From NCBI RefSeq assembly GCF_900096965.1, contig NZ_FMYM01000005.1:124001-188000 (forward strand): 64,000 bases of DNA, in the 5' to 3' direction. The stretch is from Shouchella lonarensis (GTDB taxonomy: Bacteria; Bacillota; Bacilli; Bacillales; Bacillaceae_D). This document shows, piece after piece, positions 25,233 through 33,269 of this stretch (position 1 is its first letter; each line of letters starts with the position of its first letter). The position numbers and the translations under genes were made by a program. The notes below the pieces were generated by a model. The model saw only the letters and a list, made by a program, of their open reading frames with translations. It was not told the origin of the DNA and made no database searches.

Positions 25233-26038
25233 GGTCGGGCTCCTTTTTTAGTGATACGATATAAGTCAGTGTCAAATTTAGGTGTGAGCCATTCCGATGG
25301 ATAGACAAGCTCAATCCCTTGTTTCTTTAGGTTAGGTAAAGCTTGTGTGATTCCTGCATATGTTTCTTCGCCTTTCACGCCAACATGTCCAATGGCAATG
25401 GCCGTGTGTTCTTTTTGAGCAATCTGAATAAACTGTTGCATTTTTTGATAAACATGATGACGATTGGCAAGTGTGTCGTCCAAAAAGATATTACGGACGA
25501 GAAATGGGACACCTTCCTCTGTTGCAACAGTTGGGAGAACTGAGCGAGCGGTTGTGCCACTGTCAATGAGGTATAAATGATGGTCTTTAGCAAAACTGAC
25601 AACACATCGAACAATGCGCTCGTCTTCCATTGCTTTGGAACCCATGTGATTGTTTAAGCCCCTCGCATGCGGAACACGCTCAAGCGCTTCTTCGAGCAAA
25701 TGCATAATTTCTGAGTTGGATAAGTCCGTCGTAATCGCTTTTGGTCCAAGCCAAGAACGTTTTCCCTTCTTTGGTTCCATGGGCATATGAATAATTACTT
25801 CTAGACCTGCATCAAAGGCTTGCTTGTCTTGGGCAATTGAGTAATCTTGAAACGGCATAATGGCAGCCGTAACAGGGAATGTTGCGTTTAAAAACTGCTC
25901 CACACCGCCTACATCTCCACCGAAATCATCAATGATAATGGCTGCTTTGTGCGCAGTAGCCACGTTTGAGAAGCTTAAGGAGAACCATAAGAATACTGAA
26001 ACAACAATGAGACTTTTTTTGTATGAGGATCTGCACAT
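25229..26038 (-). CDS. Divergent polysaccharide deacetylase (DUF610/YibQ family)
   Basis: A 269-residue exported protein. It has a signal peptide (SLIVVSVFLWFSLSFSNVATAH) and then the family's opening AAIIIDDFGGD with the metal-ligand aspartates, followed by AAIMPFQDYS, EVIIHMPMEPK, GLNNHMGS and YLIDSGTT, all conserved in the NodB-related divergent deacetylases. It likely removes acetyl groups from a wall or exopolysaccharide, which is not proven for the family. ATG 26038 has GGAG at 8 nt. It is first in an operon with the lipoprotein subtilase (ATGA overlap), pointing to a joint envelope role. Confidence 0.85.
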   Translation of the reverse strand: MCRSSYKKSLIVVSVFLWFSLSFSNVATAHKAAIIIDDFGGDVGGVEQFLNATFPVTAAIMPFQDYSIAQDKQAFDAGLEVIIHMPMEPKKGKRSWLGPKAITTDLSNSEIMHLLEEALERVPHARGLNNHMGSKAMEDERIVRCVVSFAKDHHLYLIDSGTTARSVLPTVATEEGVPFLVRNIFLDDTLANRHHVYQKMQQFIQIAQKEHTAIAIGHVGVKGEETYAGITQALPNLKKQGIELVYPSEWLTPKFDTDLYRITKKGARP

Positions 26039-26229
26039 GTCATCATCTCCTTTCCTTACAATAGTGTGAGCCGGTAAAAGATGATCCATGTGTATATGAG
26101 AAAGGAAACTGTTTACAAATGGCGTGCGAGAAAAATGTTATAAAAATGTCATGAGGCAAGGTCTTGCTTCGTTGCAATAAATATGGGTACACTAATGAGG
26201 TGATGTTTTTATGTGGAGGGAGTATAAAA

Positions 26230-26526
26230 GTGAAGCGATATCGTTGGTTGATTGGTGTAGCTGCAAGTATTGTCATTATTATCATGGGATTTATTATTCA
26301 AGTAGAGCATGGACCAGATGAAGATGCACGTGTCATTGTTGACTTTACACTCAAGCGATATAGTGCCCCGGATTGTTTTGATGATGCTGGGTTTACAAAC
26401 AATATTGGCGAGACGACATACAAGGATGCCGTAGCGAAAGATTTCAAAGAAGAGTCAGTGTGCACGTCGTTGGCTTTTAAAAAGACTAGTGGTCCATTGT
26501 GGTTTTCGTGGTTTATAAGTGAATGA
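26230..26526 (+). CDS. Small single-pass membrane protein, unknown
   Basis: I do not recognise this 98-residue protein. It has a short basic start (VKRYRW), one transmembrane helix (LIGVAASIVIIIMGFII) and an acidic extracellular part with two cysteines (APDCFDDAG and ESVCTSL) that may form a disulfide. GTG 26230 has GGAGGG 9 nt upstream, so I prefer it to in-frame starts 40-66 nt earlier. It is divergent from the deacetylase operon and could belong functionally to the same envelope system, but there is no direct evidence. Confidence 0.6.
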   Translation: MKRYRWLIGVAASIVIIIMGFIIQVEHGPDEDARVIVDFTLKRYSAPDCFDDAGFTNNIGETTYKDAVAKDFKEESVCTSLAFKKTSGPLWFSWFISE

Positions 26527-26532
26527 AGCAAA

Positions 26533-26562
26533 AAAAGTCAGCGGCGTGCGCCTCTGACTTCT
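26533..26562 (-). terminator. Terminator of the sodium channel gene
   Basis: Read on the minus strand, AAGTCAG-GGCG stem pairs with its complement and is followed by TTTTTTTGC. It can also end the 26230 gene on the plus strand. Confidence 0.8.
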
Positions 26563-26573
26563 ACTTGTCATAA

Positions 26574-27371
26574 TTAGGATGATTTCTTTTGTTCGGCGAG
26601 CAACCTTCTTAGTTCAGTGAGTTGTTCTTTCAATGCTTGCACATCACGCTTACTTGCAGGATGATCTCCTTCTTCTAACTCTTCTGCATTGGCCTTTTCA
26701 ACATTGCCAACGATGACACCGATAAATAAGTTAAAGATAATAAACGTGCCGAGTAGCACAAAGGAAACAAAGTAAAACCATGCCCACGGGCTGTCCGCCA
26801 TAACTGGACGCATGACGCCGCTTGCCCAAGATTCTAGCGTGACGACTTGAAACAAGGTTAATGCTGAACGCTGTAAATTACCGAAATATTCAGGAGAAAT
26901 ATCACTAAAAGAAAATGTGCCAATGACTGAAAAGATATAAAAGAGCAATCCCATTAAAACGAAGATGTTTGCGAGTGAGGGAATGGTCATAATTAAGGCA
27001 TCAACAAGCTTGCGTAGTGAAGGAATGACAGATACAGTACGCAATACACGTAAAACCCGTAAAATACGTAGTACAGTAATAAAATGACCGCCCGTAAACA
27101 AATGTCCTGCCAACACGATGATCGTATCAAACCAGTTCCAACCACTTTTCAAAAAGGAAAGGGGTTTACTTGAAAGTAATCGCATAAAGATTTCAATTGT
27201 AAATAACCAGAGTAACACGCGATCTGCATAATAAAAGAATAATTTATGGTCCGCATAGACGCGATCGTACGTTTCAATGCCGACTAAAATGGCATTAAAA
27301 AGAATGAGAATAATAACTGTGCTTTGGAACCATCGATGACTGACAATTTCAGCTAATTTAGATCTAAACAC
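26574..27371 (-). CDS. NaChBac-type voltage-gated sodium channel
   Basis: A 265-residue six-helix channel subunit that forms homotetramers and admits Na+ on depolarisation; in alkaliphiles it supplies Na+ for motility, chemotaxis and pH homeostasis. S4 (about 99-118) has arginines every third residue (RILRVLRVLR: R102, R105, R108, R111). The selectivity filter TLESWAS (178-184) equals that of NaChBac. S6 contains GTFIIFNLFIGVIVGNVEKA, and the C-terminus (about 240-262) is a coiled coil typical of tetrameric channels. Single gene with its own terminator. The identity is clear from the filter and S4; the physiological role is by analogy. Confidence 0.95.
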   Translation of the reverse strand: MFRSKLAEIVSHRWFQSTVIILILFNAILVGIETYDRVYADHKLFFYYADRVLLWLFTIEIFMRLLSSKPLSFLKSGWNWFDTIIVLAGHLFTGGHFITVLRILRVLRVLRTVSVIPSLRKLVDALIMTIPSLANIFVLMGLLFYIFSVIGTFSFSDISPEYFGNLQRSALTLFQVVTLESWASGVMRPVMADSPWAWFYFVSFVLLGTFIIFNLFIGVIVGNVEKANAEELEEGDHPASKRDVQALKEQLTELRRLLAEQKKSS

Positions 27372-27545
27372 TCACTGTCTCTCCTTTAATTTCAATCTGT
27401 TGCTAACTTATCGTATCAGGAAATGTGCTTGATGGAAAGGAAAACGATTGAAAAAAAGTCACTTTTAGATTTTCTGTGAATAACATAATGCAGAGATCAT
27501 CGTATTGGCTTTAATCGTGGTATTTGGGAAAGGTGGGTGGAAAAG

Positions 27546-29396
27546 GTGTGTGGCATTACAGGATGGATTGATTGGAGAACAAATTTACGGTCAGAACAAG
27601 AACAAGTAAAGCAAATGGCCGCGACATTAAATCGACGCGGTCCGGATGCGCTAAATGTATGGACATCAGACCATGCTGCGTTTGGGCACGCACGTTTAGT
27701 CGTAGTAGATCCGGTCGGTGGGGCACAACCTATGACAAGTGTTGTTTATGAAAAAGAATATACGATTGTTTATAACGGTGAGCTATATAATACAGAAGAA
27801 CTACGGGAGCAATTACACACATATGGACACACATTTTCGGGTCATTCAGACACTGAAGTATTACTAAAAGCGTATATTGAGTGGGGATATCAATGCTTAG
27901 AAAAATTAAATGGGATTTTCTCTTTTGCGGTTTGGAATGACACAAATGAGAGTTTATTTCTTGCGCGCGACCGTTTAGGTGTCAAGCCACTGTTTTATAC
28001 GATCCGCCACGGTTGTTTTATGTTCGCATCTGAGTTAAAGGCGCTTCTTGCTCATCGCGAAGTGCACGCTGTTTTGGATCGGAATGGTTTAGCAGATGTG
28101 ATGGGGTTGGCACCATCGCGTACACCGGGACATGGCATCTTTAAAGGAATTTCTGAATTGCGACCGGGACATTACGCTGTTTATGACCGAAATGGTGCAA
28201 CCATTAGTAAGTATTGGCACTTGCGTAGCAAACCGCACATACACACAACGGCCGAAACGGCAGCGCACATCCGCGAATTATTAGAAGACATTGTGGAACG
28301 ACAATTGTTTGCAGATGTACCAGTAGGGATGTTTCTTTCTGGGGGAATTGATTCTAGTGCGTTAACGGCAATTGCTGCAAATGTGTATCAAAAACAAGGG
28401 AGAGGACCTATTCATAGTTATTCCATTGATTACGAAGGAAATGAAAAGTATTTCAAGGTAAATGCGTTTCAGCCGAATGCAGATTCAGCGTGGGTTGACA
28501 AAGTTGTTGCGCATTGTCGCACGAACCATCGTCATTGTATAATGGATAACGCAAAATTGGCTCATATGTTGGAAGAGGCAGTGCATATGCGTGATCTTCC
28601 TGGTATGGCTGATGTAGATGCGTCACTTTTATGGTTTTGTAAAGAAATTAAGCAAGAAGTTACCGTGGGACTATCTGGCGAATGTGCGGACGAAATCTTT
28701 GGTGGCTACCCTTGGTTCCATCAAAAAGATTTATTGTATGCCGATGGTTTCCCTTGGATGCGTTCAATTGATGAACGCATTGATTTATTAAACAATGATT
28801 GGAAAAAAAGGCTTGATTTAAAGACGTATGTATATGATCGGTACAAGGAAACGGTGCAAGACACACCTCGTTTCAAAGGTGATTCAAAAGAGGAAGCACG
28901 GCGAAGAGAAGTTTCTTATTTAAATATGATGTGGTTTATGACAAATCTATTGGATCGTAAAGACAGAATGAGTATGGGTGCTTCATTGGAAGTACGTGTG
29001 CCCTTCTCAGATCATCGGCTTGTCGAATATGTTTGGAACATTCCCTGGGAAATGAAAACACTTGACAAACGAGAAAAAGGGATTTTGCGAGAGGCGTTGG
29101 AAGGGTTGTTGCCAAAAGAAGTGCTTTACCGTAAGAAAAGCCCGTACCCTAAAACGTATCATCCTGCATACACAAAGGCAGTGAAGGACGGATTAAATAA
29201 AGTACTAGCGCAAAAAGATGCACCGCTGTTTACGTTTATTGATAGAGAAAAGCTTAGGAAGCTCGCAAAAAAAGGGGGATTTGATACAGGAAACCCTTAT
29301 TTTGGTCAATTAATGGCAGGACCGCAGTTACTGGCACACTTTGTACAGATGGATTATTGGTTAAAAGCATATAACATCAAAATTGAAAGCACATAG
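27546..29396 (+). CDS. asnO: Asparagine synthase (glutamine-hydrolysing)
   Basis: Makes asparagine from aspartate, ATP and glutamine. The 616-residue enzyme starts (after Met removal) with the nucleophile Cys in MCGITGWIDW, so GTG 27546 must be the start rather than the in-frame GTG 9 nt upstream. N-terminal glutaminase motifs: NRRGPDALN, YNGELYN, SDTEVLL. The C-terminal synthetase has the PP-loop FLSGGIDSSALTA (about residue 260). Overall sequence matches the B. subtilis AsnO paralogue, needed for sporulation, better than AsnB. Followed by a very strong terminator. Single-gene unit. Confidence 0.92.
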   Translation: MCGITGWIDWRTNLRSEQEQVKQMAATLNRRGPDALNVWTSDHAAFGHARLVVVDPVGGAQPMTSVVYEKEYTIVYNGELYNTEELREQLHTYGHTFSGHSDTEVLLKAYIEWGYQCLEKLNGIFSFAVWNDTNESLFLARDRLGVKPLFYTIRHGCFMFASELKALLAHREVHAVLDRNGLADVMGLAPSRTPGHGIFKGISELRPGHYAVYDRNGATISKYWHLRSKPHIHTTAETAAHIRELLEDIVERQLFADVPVGMFLSGGIDSSALTAIAANVYQKQGRGPIHSYSIDYEGNEKYFKVNAFQPNADSAWVDKVVAHCRTNHRHCIMDNAKLAHMLEEAVHMRDLPGMADVDASLLWFCKEIKQEVTVGLSGECADEIFGGYPWFHQKDLLYADGFPWMRSIDERIDLLNNDWKKRLDLKTYVYDRYKETVQDTPRFKGDSKEEARRREVSYLNMMWFMTNLLDRKDRMSMGASLEVRVPFSDHRLVEYVWNIPWEMKTLDKREKGILREALEGLLPKEVLYRKKSPYPKTYHPAYTKAVKDGLNKVLAQKDAPLFTFIDREKLRKLAKKGGFDTGNPYFGQLMAGPQLLAHFVQMDYWLKAYNIKIEST

Positions 29397-29397
29397 T

Positions 29398-29444
29398 AAC
29401 ATACAACGCCACTGAAAGATCTTTCAGTGGCGTTGTATGTTTTT
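29398..29444 (+). terminator. Terminator of asnO, a 22-bp perfect palindrome
   Basis: Positions 29398-29419 are exactly complementary to 29420-29441, centred on AGATCT, followed by TTTT. An IS30 element begins 10 bp further on. Confidence 0.93.
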
Positions 29445-29453
29445 AAGAATGAC

Positions 29454-30516
29454 GGATTGTAATATTAAGTGCAACACCTAAAAACGTGGCTAAAATAAAA
29501 CAGCCCATAACAGCTTCGTGTAAAATGTAGGTAACCAAACAAACACACACACGGAGGATGCTATGAGCTACCAACATCTTACCACATTTGAAAGAGCACG
29601 TATAGAAACGTTTTATAGCCAGGGGCAGTCTATTCGTGCGATTGCTAAAAAGCTTAACCGCTCACCTTCTACCATTTCTAGAGAACTGAAACGGAACTCG
29701 GAAGAGAAGTTCTATCAGCCTGAAAGTGCTCAAGAGAACTATCACAAGCGTAGATTACGTTGCGGACGTATTGGTAAATGGTCCTGTGAATTAGCTGAGA
29801 TCATAAATGAGAAGTTGAAACAAACTTGGTCGCCCGAACAAATTGTAGGACGATTATTTCAAGGGACCATCAGCTTTAAAACCATCTATCGTTGGATTTA
29901 TCAAGGTCTGTTAGTGAATCAAGATTTATCCTTTCTTCGCCACAAGGGAAAACGGCAAAAACCACTAGAAAAAAGAGGGCGCTTTAATATTGGAACATCT
30001 ATTTCACAACGACCTAAAGAAATTAGAAAGCGGGAGACTTTTGGTCATTGGGAACTGGATAGTGTTGTTTCCAGTCGTGGGAAAAGTAAAGCGTGTCTTG
30101 CTACATTTGTTGAACGTAAAACTAGATGGTACATTGCCTTTAAAATTTCGGATCGCACCTCCTCATCCATGGAAAAAGCGATTCGAACATTAAACGAACA
30201 GTTGCCTGCTGGCGCTTTTCAAACCGCAACGGTTGACAGAGGGAAAGAATTTGCCTGTTATAGCTCCATTGAACAAGATACGGATATTCAGCTGTACTTT
30301 GCTGATCCTTACTCTTCGTGGCAACGTGGCAGTAATGAAAATGCCAATGGGTTATTAAGAGAGTTTTTCCCTAAGAAAACGGATTTCGCTACTGTTTCTG
30401 GTGAAGAACTAGAATTTGCACTGTCGCTAATCAATCATAGACCAAGAAAATGTTTAAAATGGAAAACTACACACGAAGTGTTTCAGGAGGAAGTGTTGCA
30501 CTTAATTTGACAAACC
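29454..30516 (+). mobile_element. IS30-family insertion sequence, apparently complete
   Basis: Imperfect 26-bp terminal inverted repeats (left 29454-29479, right 30491-30516; 22 of 26 positions match, with the core ATTAAGTGCAACAC identical) enclose one intact transposase gene; total about 1.06 kb. The exact outermost base is uncertain and no clean target duplication is visible; GAATGA occurs near both ends (29447 and 30520) but not at equal distance. The element sits between the asnO terminator and a TVP38 gene and breaks neither. Confidence 0.85.
29563..30510 (+). CDS. IS30-family transposase
   Basis: A 315-residue transposase. The N-terminus has the helix-turn-helix GQSIRAIAKKLNRSPSTISRELKRN that binds the terminal repeats. 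The catalytic core is a complete DD(33)E triad: D166 (HWELDSV), D225 (TVDRGKEF) and E259 (SNENANGLL), with HRPRKCLKWKTTHE-type C-terminus. ATG has GGAGG upstream and its stop lies inside the right inverted repeat. No frameshift or stop interrupts it, so the element may be active. Confidence 0.95.
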   Translation: MSYQHLTTFERARIETFYSQGQSIRAIAKKLNRSPSTISRELKRNSEEKFYQPESAQENYHKRRLRCGRIGKWSCELAEIINEKLKQTWSPEQIVGRLFQGTISFKTIYRWIYQGLLVNQDLSFLRHKGKRQKPLEKRGRFNIGTSISQRPKEIRKRETFGHWELDSVVSSRGKSKACLATFVERKTRWYIAFKISDRTSSSMEKAIRTLNEQLPAGAFQTATVDRGKEFACYSSIEQDTDIQLYFADPYSSWQRGSNENANGLLREFFPKKTDFATVSGEELEFALSLINHRPRKCLKWKTTHEVFQEEVLHLI

Positions 30517-30535
30517 CTCGAATGAAAAACGCACA

Positions 30536-31171
30536 TTACGCCTTTTCACCATGAGACAAAAAGCGTTTCCATGCAGTAAAGGAGCCATATACAATAAGCA
30601 AAAATACCCCGTAAAATAAAGCGACGATGAACAATCCAGCTGGATTTTGCACAATGGTATTGCCGACTGTGGCAAAAAGAATCATTGCTGGTATTTTGCC
30701 AAGTGACGAAGCGATGATATAAACAGGTCCAGATACGCGGCTTAGTGCAGCATAAGCATTAACAAGAATAGAAGGAACAATTGGGATGAGGCGGGTAATA
30801 AAAATGGTCATAAAAGCATTTTTCTCAAATAGTGCCGTCACTTTTGCTGTCATTTGATAACGATGAAGCAAACGTTCTCCCCAGTCTTGGTAGGCGTAAC
30901 GGATAAATGTAAACATGATGATGGACGCGAGTGAAGAGCCAATCCATGTAAGTAAGCTACCAATGATTGGGCCAAAAACTGCGCCAATGACCCCACCAAT
31001 AATTGGGTAAGGAATGATCGGAAACAGTGCAAGTAAAGTAGCGAATGTGGTTGTAAGGATGTAAGACTGTGATCCGCCTTGTCTAAGCCACCCGACCATG
31101 TTCTCCCCTTGAGTGAACACAATGAAGGCTAAGCTCATAAAGACGAGGAGGACAAGCCCTTTTTTTATCAT
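30536..31171 (-). CDS. TVP38/TMEM64 (VTT domain) family membrane protein
   Basis: A 211-residue membrane protein with about five to six helices. The VTT/SNARE-associated domain is recognised by FPIIPYPIIGGVIGAVFGPIIG and the later FITRLIPIVPSILVNAYAAL with GKIPAMILFATVGN. Relatives act in DedA-type lipid or undecaprenyl-phosphate translocation, but the job of bacterial TVP38 proteins is not settled. I chose ATG 31171 (GTGGGGG 8 nt upstream). Its 3' end lies 20 bp from the IS30 right end. Confidence 0.85.
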   Translation of the reverse strand: MIKKGLVLLVFMSLAFIVFTQGENMVGWLRQGGSQSYILTTTFATLLALFPIIPYPIIGGVIGAVFGPIIGSLLTWIGSSLASIIMFTFIRYAYQDWGERLLHRYQMTAKVTALFEKNAFMTIFITRLIPIVPSILVNAYAALSRVSGPVYIIASSLGKIPAMILFATVGNTIVQNPAGLFIVALFYGVFLLIVYGSFTAWKRFLSHGEKA

Positions 31172-31319
31172 AGTAAGGCCCCCACGTGTCAATGGTTGAT
31201 ATAATTTCTGTGACAATATAACATATCTTCTCCCATAAGGAAAGGAAAATTGTTTAGGTACACCCTTAAACAGATGAGTGAGGATTATGTCGAAAAAGAA
31301 AGTGAAAGAACGAACGCCC

Positions 31320-31335
31320 TGTAAAAACGTTTACA
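31320..31335. promoter_or_regulatory. Palindromic operator-like site (cre-like)
   Basis: TGTAAAAACGTTTACA has 6-bp exact arms around AACG. The 14 bases from 31322 match the CcpA cre pattern TGnAAnCGnwnnCA except for the second base. It lies between the TVP38 gene and the opu promoter, about 50 bp upstream of the opu -35. Confidence 0.4.
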
Positions 31336-31383
31336 AACCTACGCTTAGGACGATATAACCTAAAATATGTCTCAATTGCCGAC

Positions 31384-31412
31384 TTTGGATTGTGACTTCT
31401 TTGCTTTATAAT
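31384..31412 (+). promoter_or_regulatory. Predicted sigma-A promoter of opuCABCD
   Basis: TTTGGA, 17 bp, TATAAT, 29 nt before the opuCA start. The -10 is perfect; the weak -35 suits an osmotically induced promoter. Confidence 0.6.
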
Positions 31413-31441
31413 GGAAACATCATGCTGGAGGTGGACAATCA

Positions 31442-32602
31442 GTGTTAACATTTAAAGAAGTAACAAAGGGATACGGTGGTGGGAAGACAGCTGTTTCATC
31501 ACTTTCTCTGAACGTGAAAAAAGGAGAATTTGTTTGTATTATCGGTCCGAGCGGTTGTGGGAAGACGACAACGATGAAAATGGTTAATCGTTTGCACGAA
31601 CCGACAGCTGGAACCATTCTTGTGGACGGAAAAGATGTCATGGCGCAAGACCCAGTCACACTACGTCGTAAAATTGGCTATGTCATTCAACAAATTGGGT
31701 TATTCCCGCATATGACGATTGAAGAAAATATTGTTGTGGTGCCAAAGCTACTTGGGTGGCCAGAACAGAAGAAGAAAGCACGAGCTCGTGAATTGTTGCA
31801 ACTTGTCGATATGGATGAAAGTTTCTTGACGCGTTATCCAAATGAACTAAGTGGGGGACAGCAGCAACGTATTGGTGTGCTTCGGGCACTCGCAGCTGAT
31901 CCACCACTTATTTTAATGGATGAGCCATTTGGGGCGCTCGATCCAATTACCCGTGATACGCTTCAAGAAGAATTTAAGCGTTTGCAGCAATCGCTAGATA
32001 AAACAATTATTTTTGTTACGCATGATATGGATGAGGCAATTAAGTTGGCAGATCGGATTGCCATTATGAAAGATGGAAAACTCGTCCAATTTGATACACC
32101 AGAAAATATTTTACGTGCACCAGCTAACGAATTTGTTCAAGAATTCATTGGAAAAGATCGACTACTACAAGCACAGCCAAATGTGCAAACGGTTCGCCAA
32201 ATCATGAGCCGTGAACCGGTTCATATTGCGCTTGGAAGTACGTTACAAGCGGCCATGACACGAATGAAAGAAAGACGTGTAGATTCGCTACTAATTGTGG
32301 ACGACCATCAACAATTAAAAGGGTATATTGATGTTGAAATGATTGATAGGCATCGTCACCATGCAGCGTGCGTTGATGACGTGATGATGACAGACTTTTA
32401 TAGTGTAGAGGAAAGCGCGTTGTTGCGGGACACGATTCATAAAATCTTGAAGCGTGGTTTAAAATACGCACCTGTTGTCAATCAATCGCAGCAATTAGTC
32501 GGGATTGTGACACGTGCGTCTCTTGTGGATATGGTATACGATGCCATCTGGGGGCAAGAGGACATGGCTGAAAACCTTGTTGCAGCAACGAGGGAGGTGT
32601 AG
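31442..32602 (+). CDS. opuCA: Compatible-solute ABC transporter ATPase with CBS domains
   Basis: ATP-hydrolysing subunit of an OpuC-type importer for glycine betaine, carnitine, choline and relatives. The 386-residue protein has Walker A GPSGCGKTTT (about 37-46), Q-loop, the ABC signature LSGGQQQR, Walker B ILMDEPFGALD and the switch histidine in FVTHDMDEA. Two C-terminal CBS motifs (about 255-370) follow, which in OpuC proteins sense ionic strength or cyclic-di-AMP; darB at 22.6 kb is another CBS cyclic-di-AMP protein. GTG start with GGAGGTGG. First of four genes with 3 nt to opuCB. Confidence 0.93.
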   Translation: MLTFKEVTKGYGGGKTAVSSLSLNVKKGEFVCIIGPSGCGKTTTMKMVNRLHEPTAGTILVDGKDVMAQDPVTLRRKIGYVIQQIGLFPHMTIEENIVVVPKLLGWPEQKKKARARELLQLVDMDESFLTRYPNELSGGQQQRIGVLRALAADPPLILMDEPFGALDPITRDTLQEEFKRLQQSLDKTIIFVTHDMDEAIKLADRIAIMKDGKLVQFDTPENILRAPANEFVQEFIGKDRLLQAQPNVQTVRQIMSREPVHIALGSTLQAAMTRMKERRVDSLLIVDDHQQLKGYIDVEMIDRHRHHAACVDDVMMTDFYSVEESALLRDTIHKILKRGLKYAPVVNQSQQLVGIVTRASLVDMVYDAIWGQEDMAENLVAATREV

Positions 32603-32605
32603 AGC

Positions 32606-33256
32606 GTGGGTGATCTTCGAGATTTTTTTGTTGAACATGGTATGAACTTACTCGATGCAACGTGGGAACACTTATATATTTTCCTGGCGGCATTGGCGCT
32701 TGGCATCATTGTGGCCGTCCCTCTCGCAGTAATTTTAACGAGAGTGCCAAAAGTTGCAAATCTCGTCATTGGATTTGCAAGCATATTGCAAACAGTTCCT
32801 AGTTTAGCAATTCTCGCTATATTCATTCCGATTTTTGGGGCAGGGAAAGGGGCCGCAATTGTTGCATTATTCTTGTACTCGTTATTGCCAATCTTACGTA
32901 ACACGTATACAGGGGTAAGAGATGTAGATGCAAACCTGATTGAGTCTGGGAAAGGAATGGGCATGACCGGTTGGCAGCGTATTCGGAAGATCGAACTTCC
33001 ACTAGCCGTACCAGTGATGATGGCCGGTGTGCGTGTTTGTGCTGTATATTTAATTGGTTGGACAACCCTTGCTGCATTTGTTGGCGGCGGTGGTTTAGGG
33101 GAATTTGTGTTCAGTGGGTTAAATTTATATCGAATGGATTTAATATTGGCGGGTGCAATTCCGATAACAGTGCTTGCTGTGTTGATTGATTATGTGTTAG
33201 GAAAATTGGAGCGTCGTGTGACACCAAAAGGCATTCGCCAAGAAAGAACAACTTAG
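32606..33256 (+). CDS. opuCB: Compatible-solute ABC transporter permease
   Basis: A 216-residue permease with about five helices. The conserved loop [39 protein letters not shown]-like region (near residues 93-132) is the OpuC/OpuB EAA motif that contacts the ATPase, preceded by [15 protein letters not shown]. It has no fused binding domain, so it depends on OpuCC. GTG start with AGGGAGGTG 7 nt upstream; opuCC starts 13 nt after its stop. Pairs with OpuCD to form the pore. Confidence 0.92.
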   Translation: MGDLRDFFVEHGMNLLDATWEHLYIFLAALALGIIVAVPLAVILTRVPKVANLVIGFASILQTVPSLAILAIFIPIFGAGKGAAIVALFLYSLLPILRNTYTGVRDVDANLIESGKGMGMTGWQRIRKIELPLAVPVMMAGVRVCAVYLIGWTTLAAFVGGGGLGEFVFSGLNLYRMDLILAGAIPITVLAVLIDYVLGKLERRVTPKGIRQERTT

Positions 33257-33269
33257 GGGGAGAAGCGTC

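Noticed and set aside
29452-29560. Minus-strand frame across the left IS30 end ending ...GCFILATFLGVALNITIRHS
   Set aside because: Looks like a membrane-protein tail but lies mostly within the terminal repeat region of the element and has no ribosome site; likely chance, though a remnant of a disrupted gene cannot be excluded.
29447-30525. GAATGA on both sides of the IS30 element as a target-site duplication
   Set aside because: The two copies are at unequal distances (1 bp and 3 bp) from the aligned inverted-repeat ends, and 6 bp is longer than usual for IS30 duplications.
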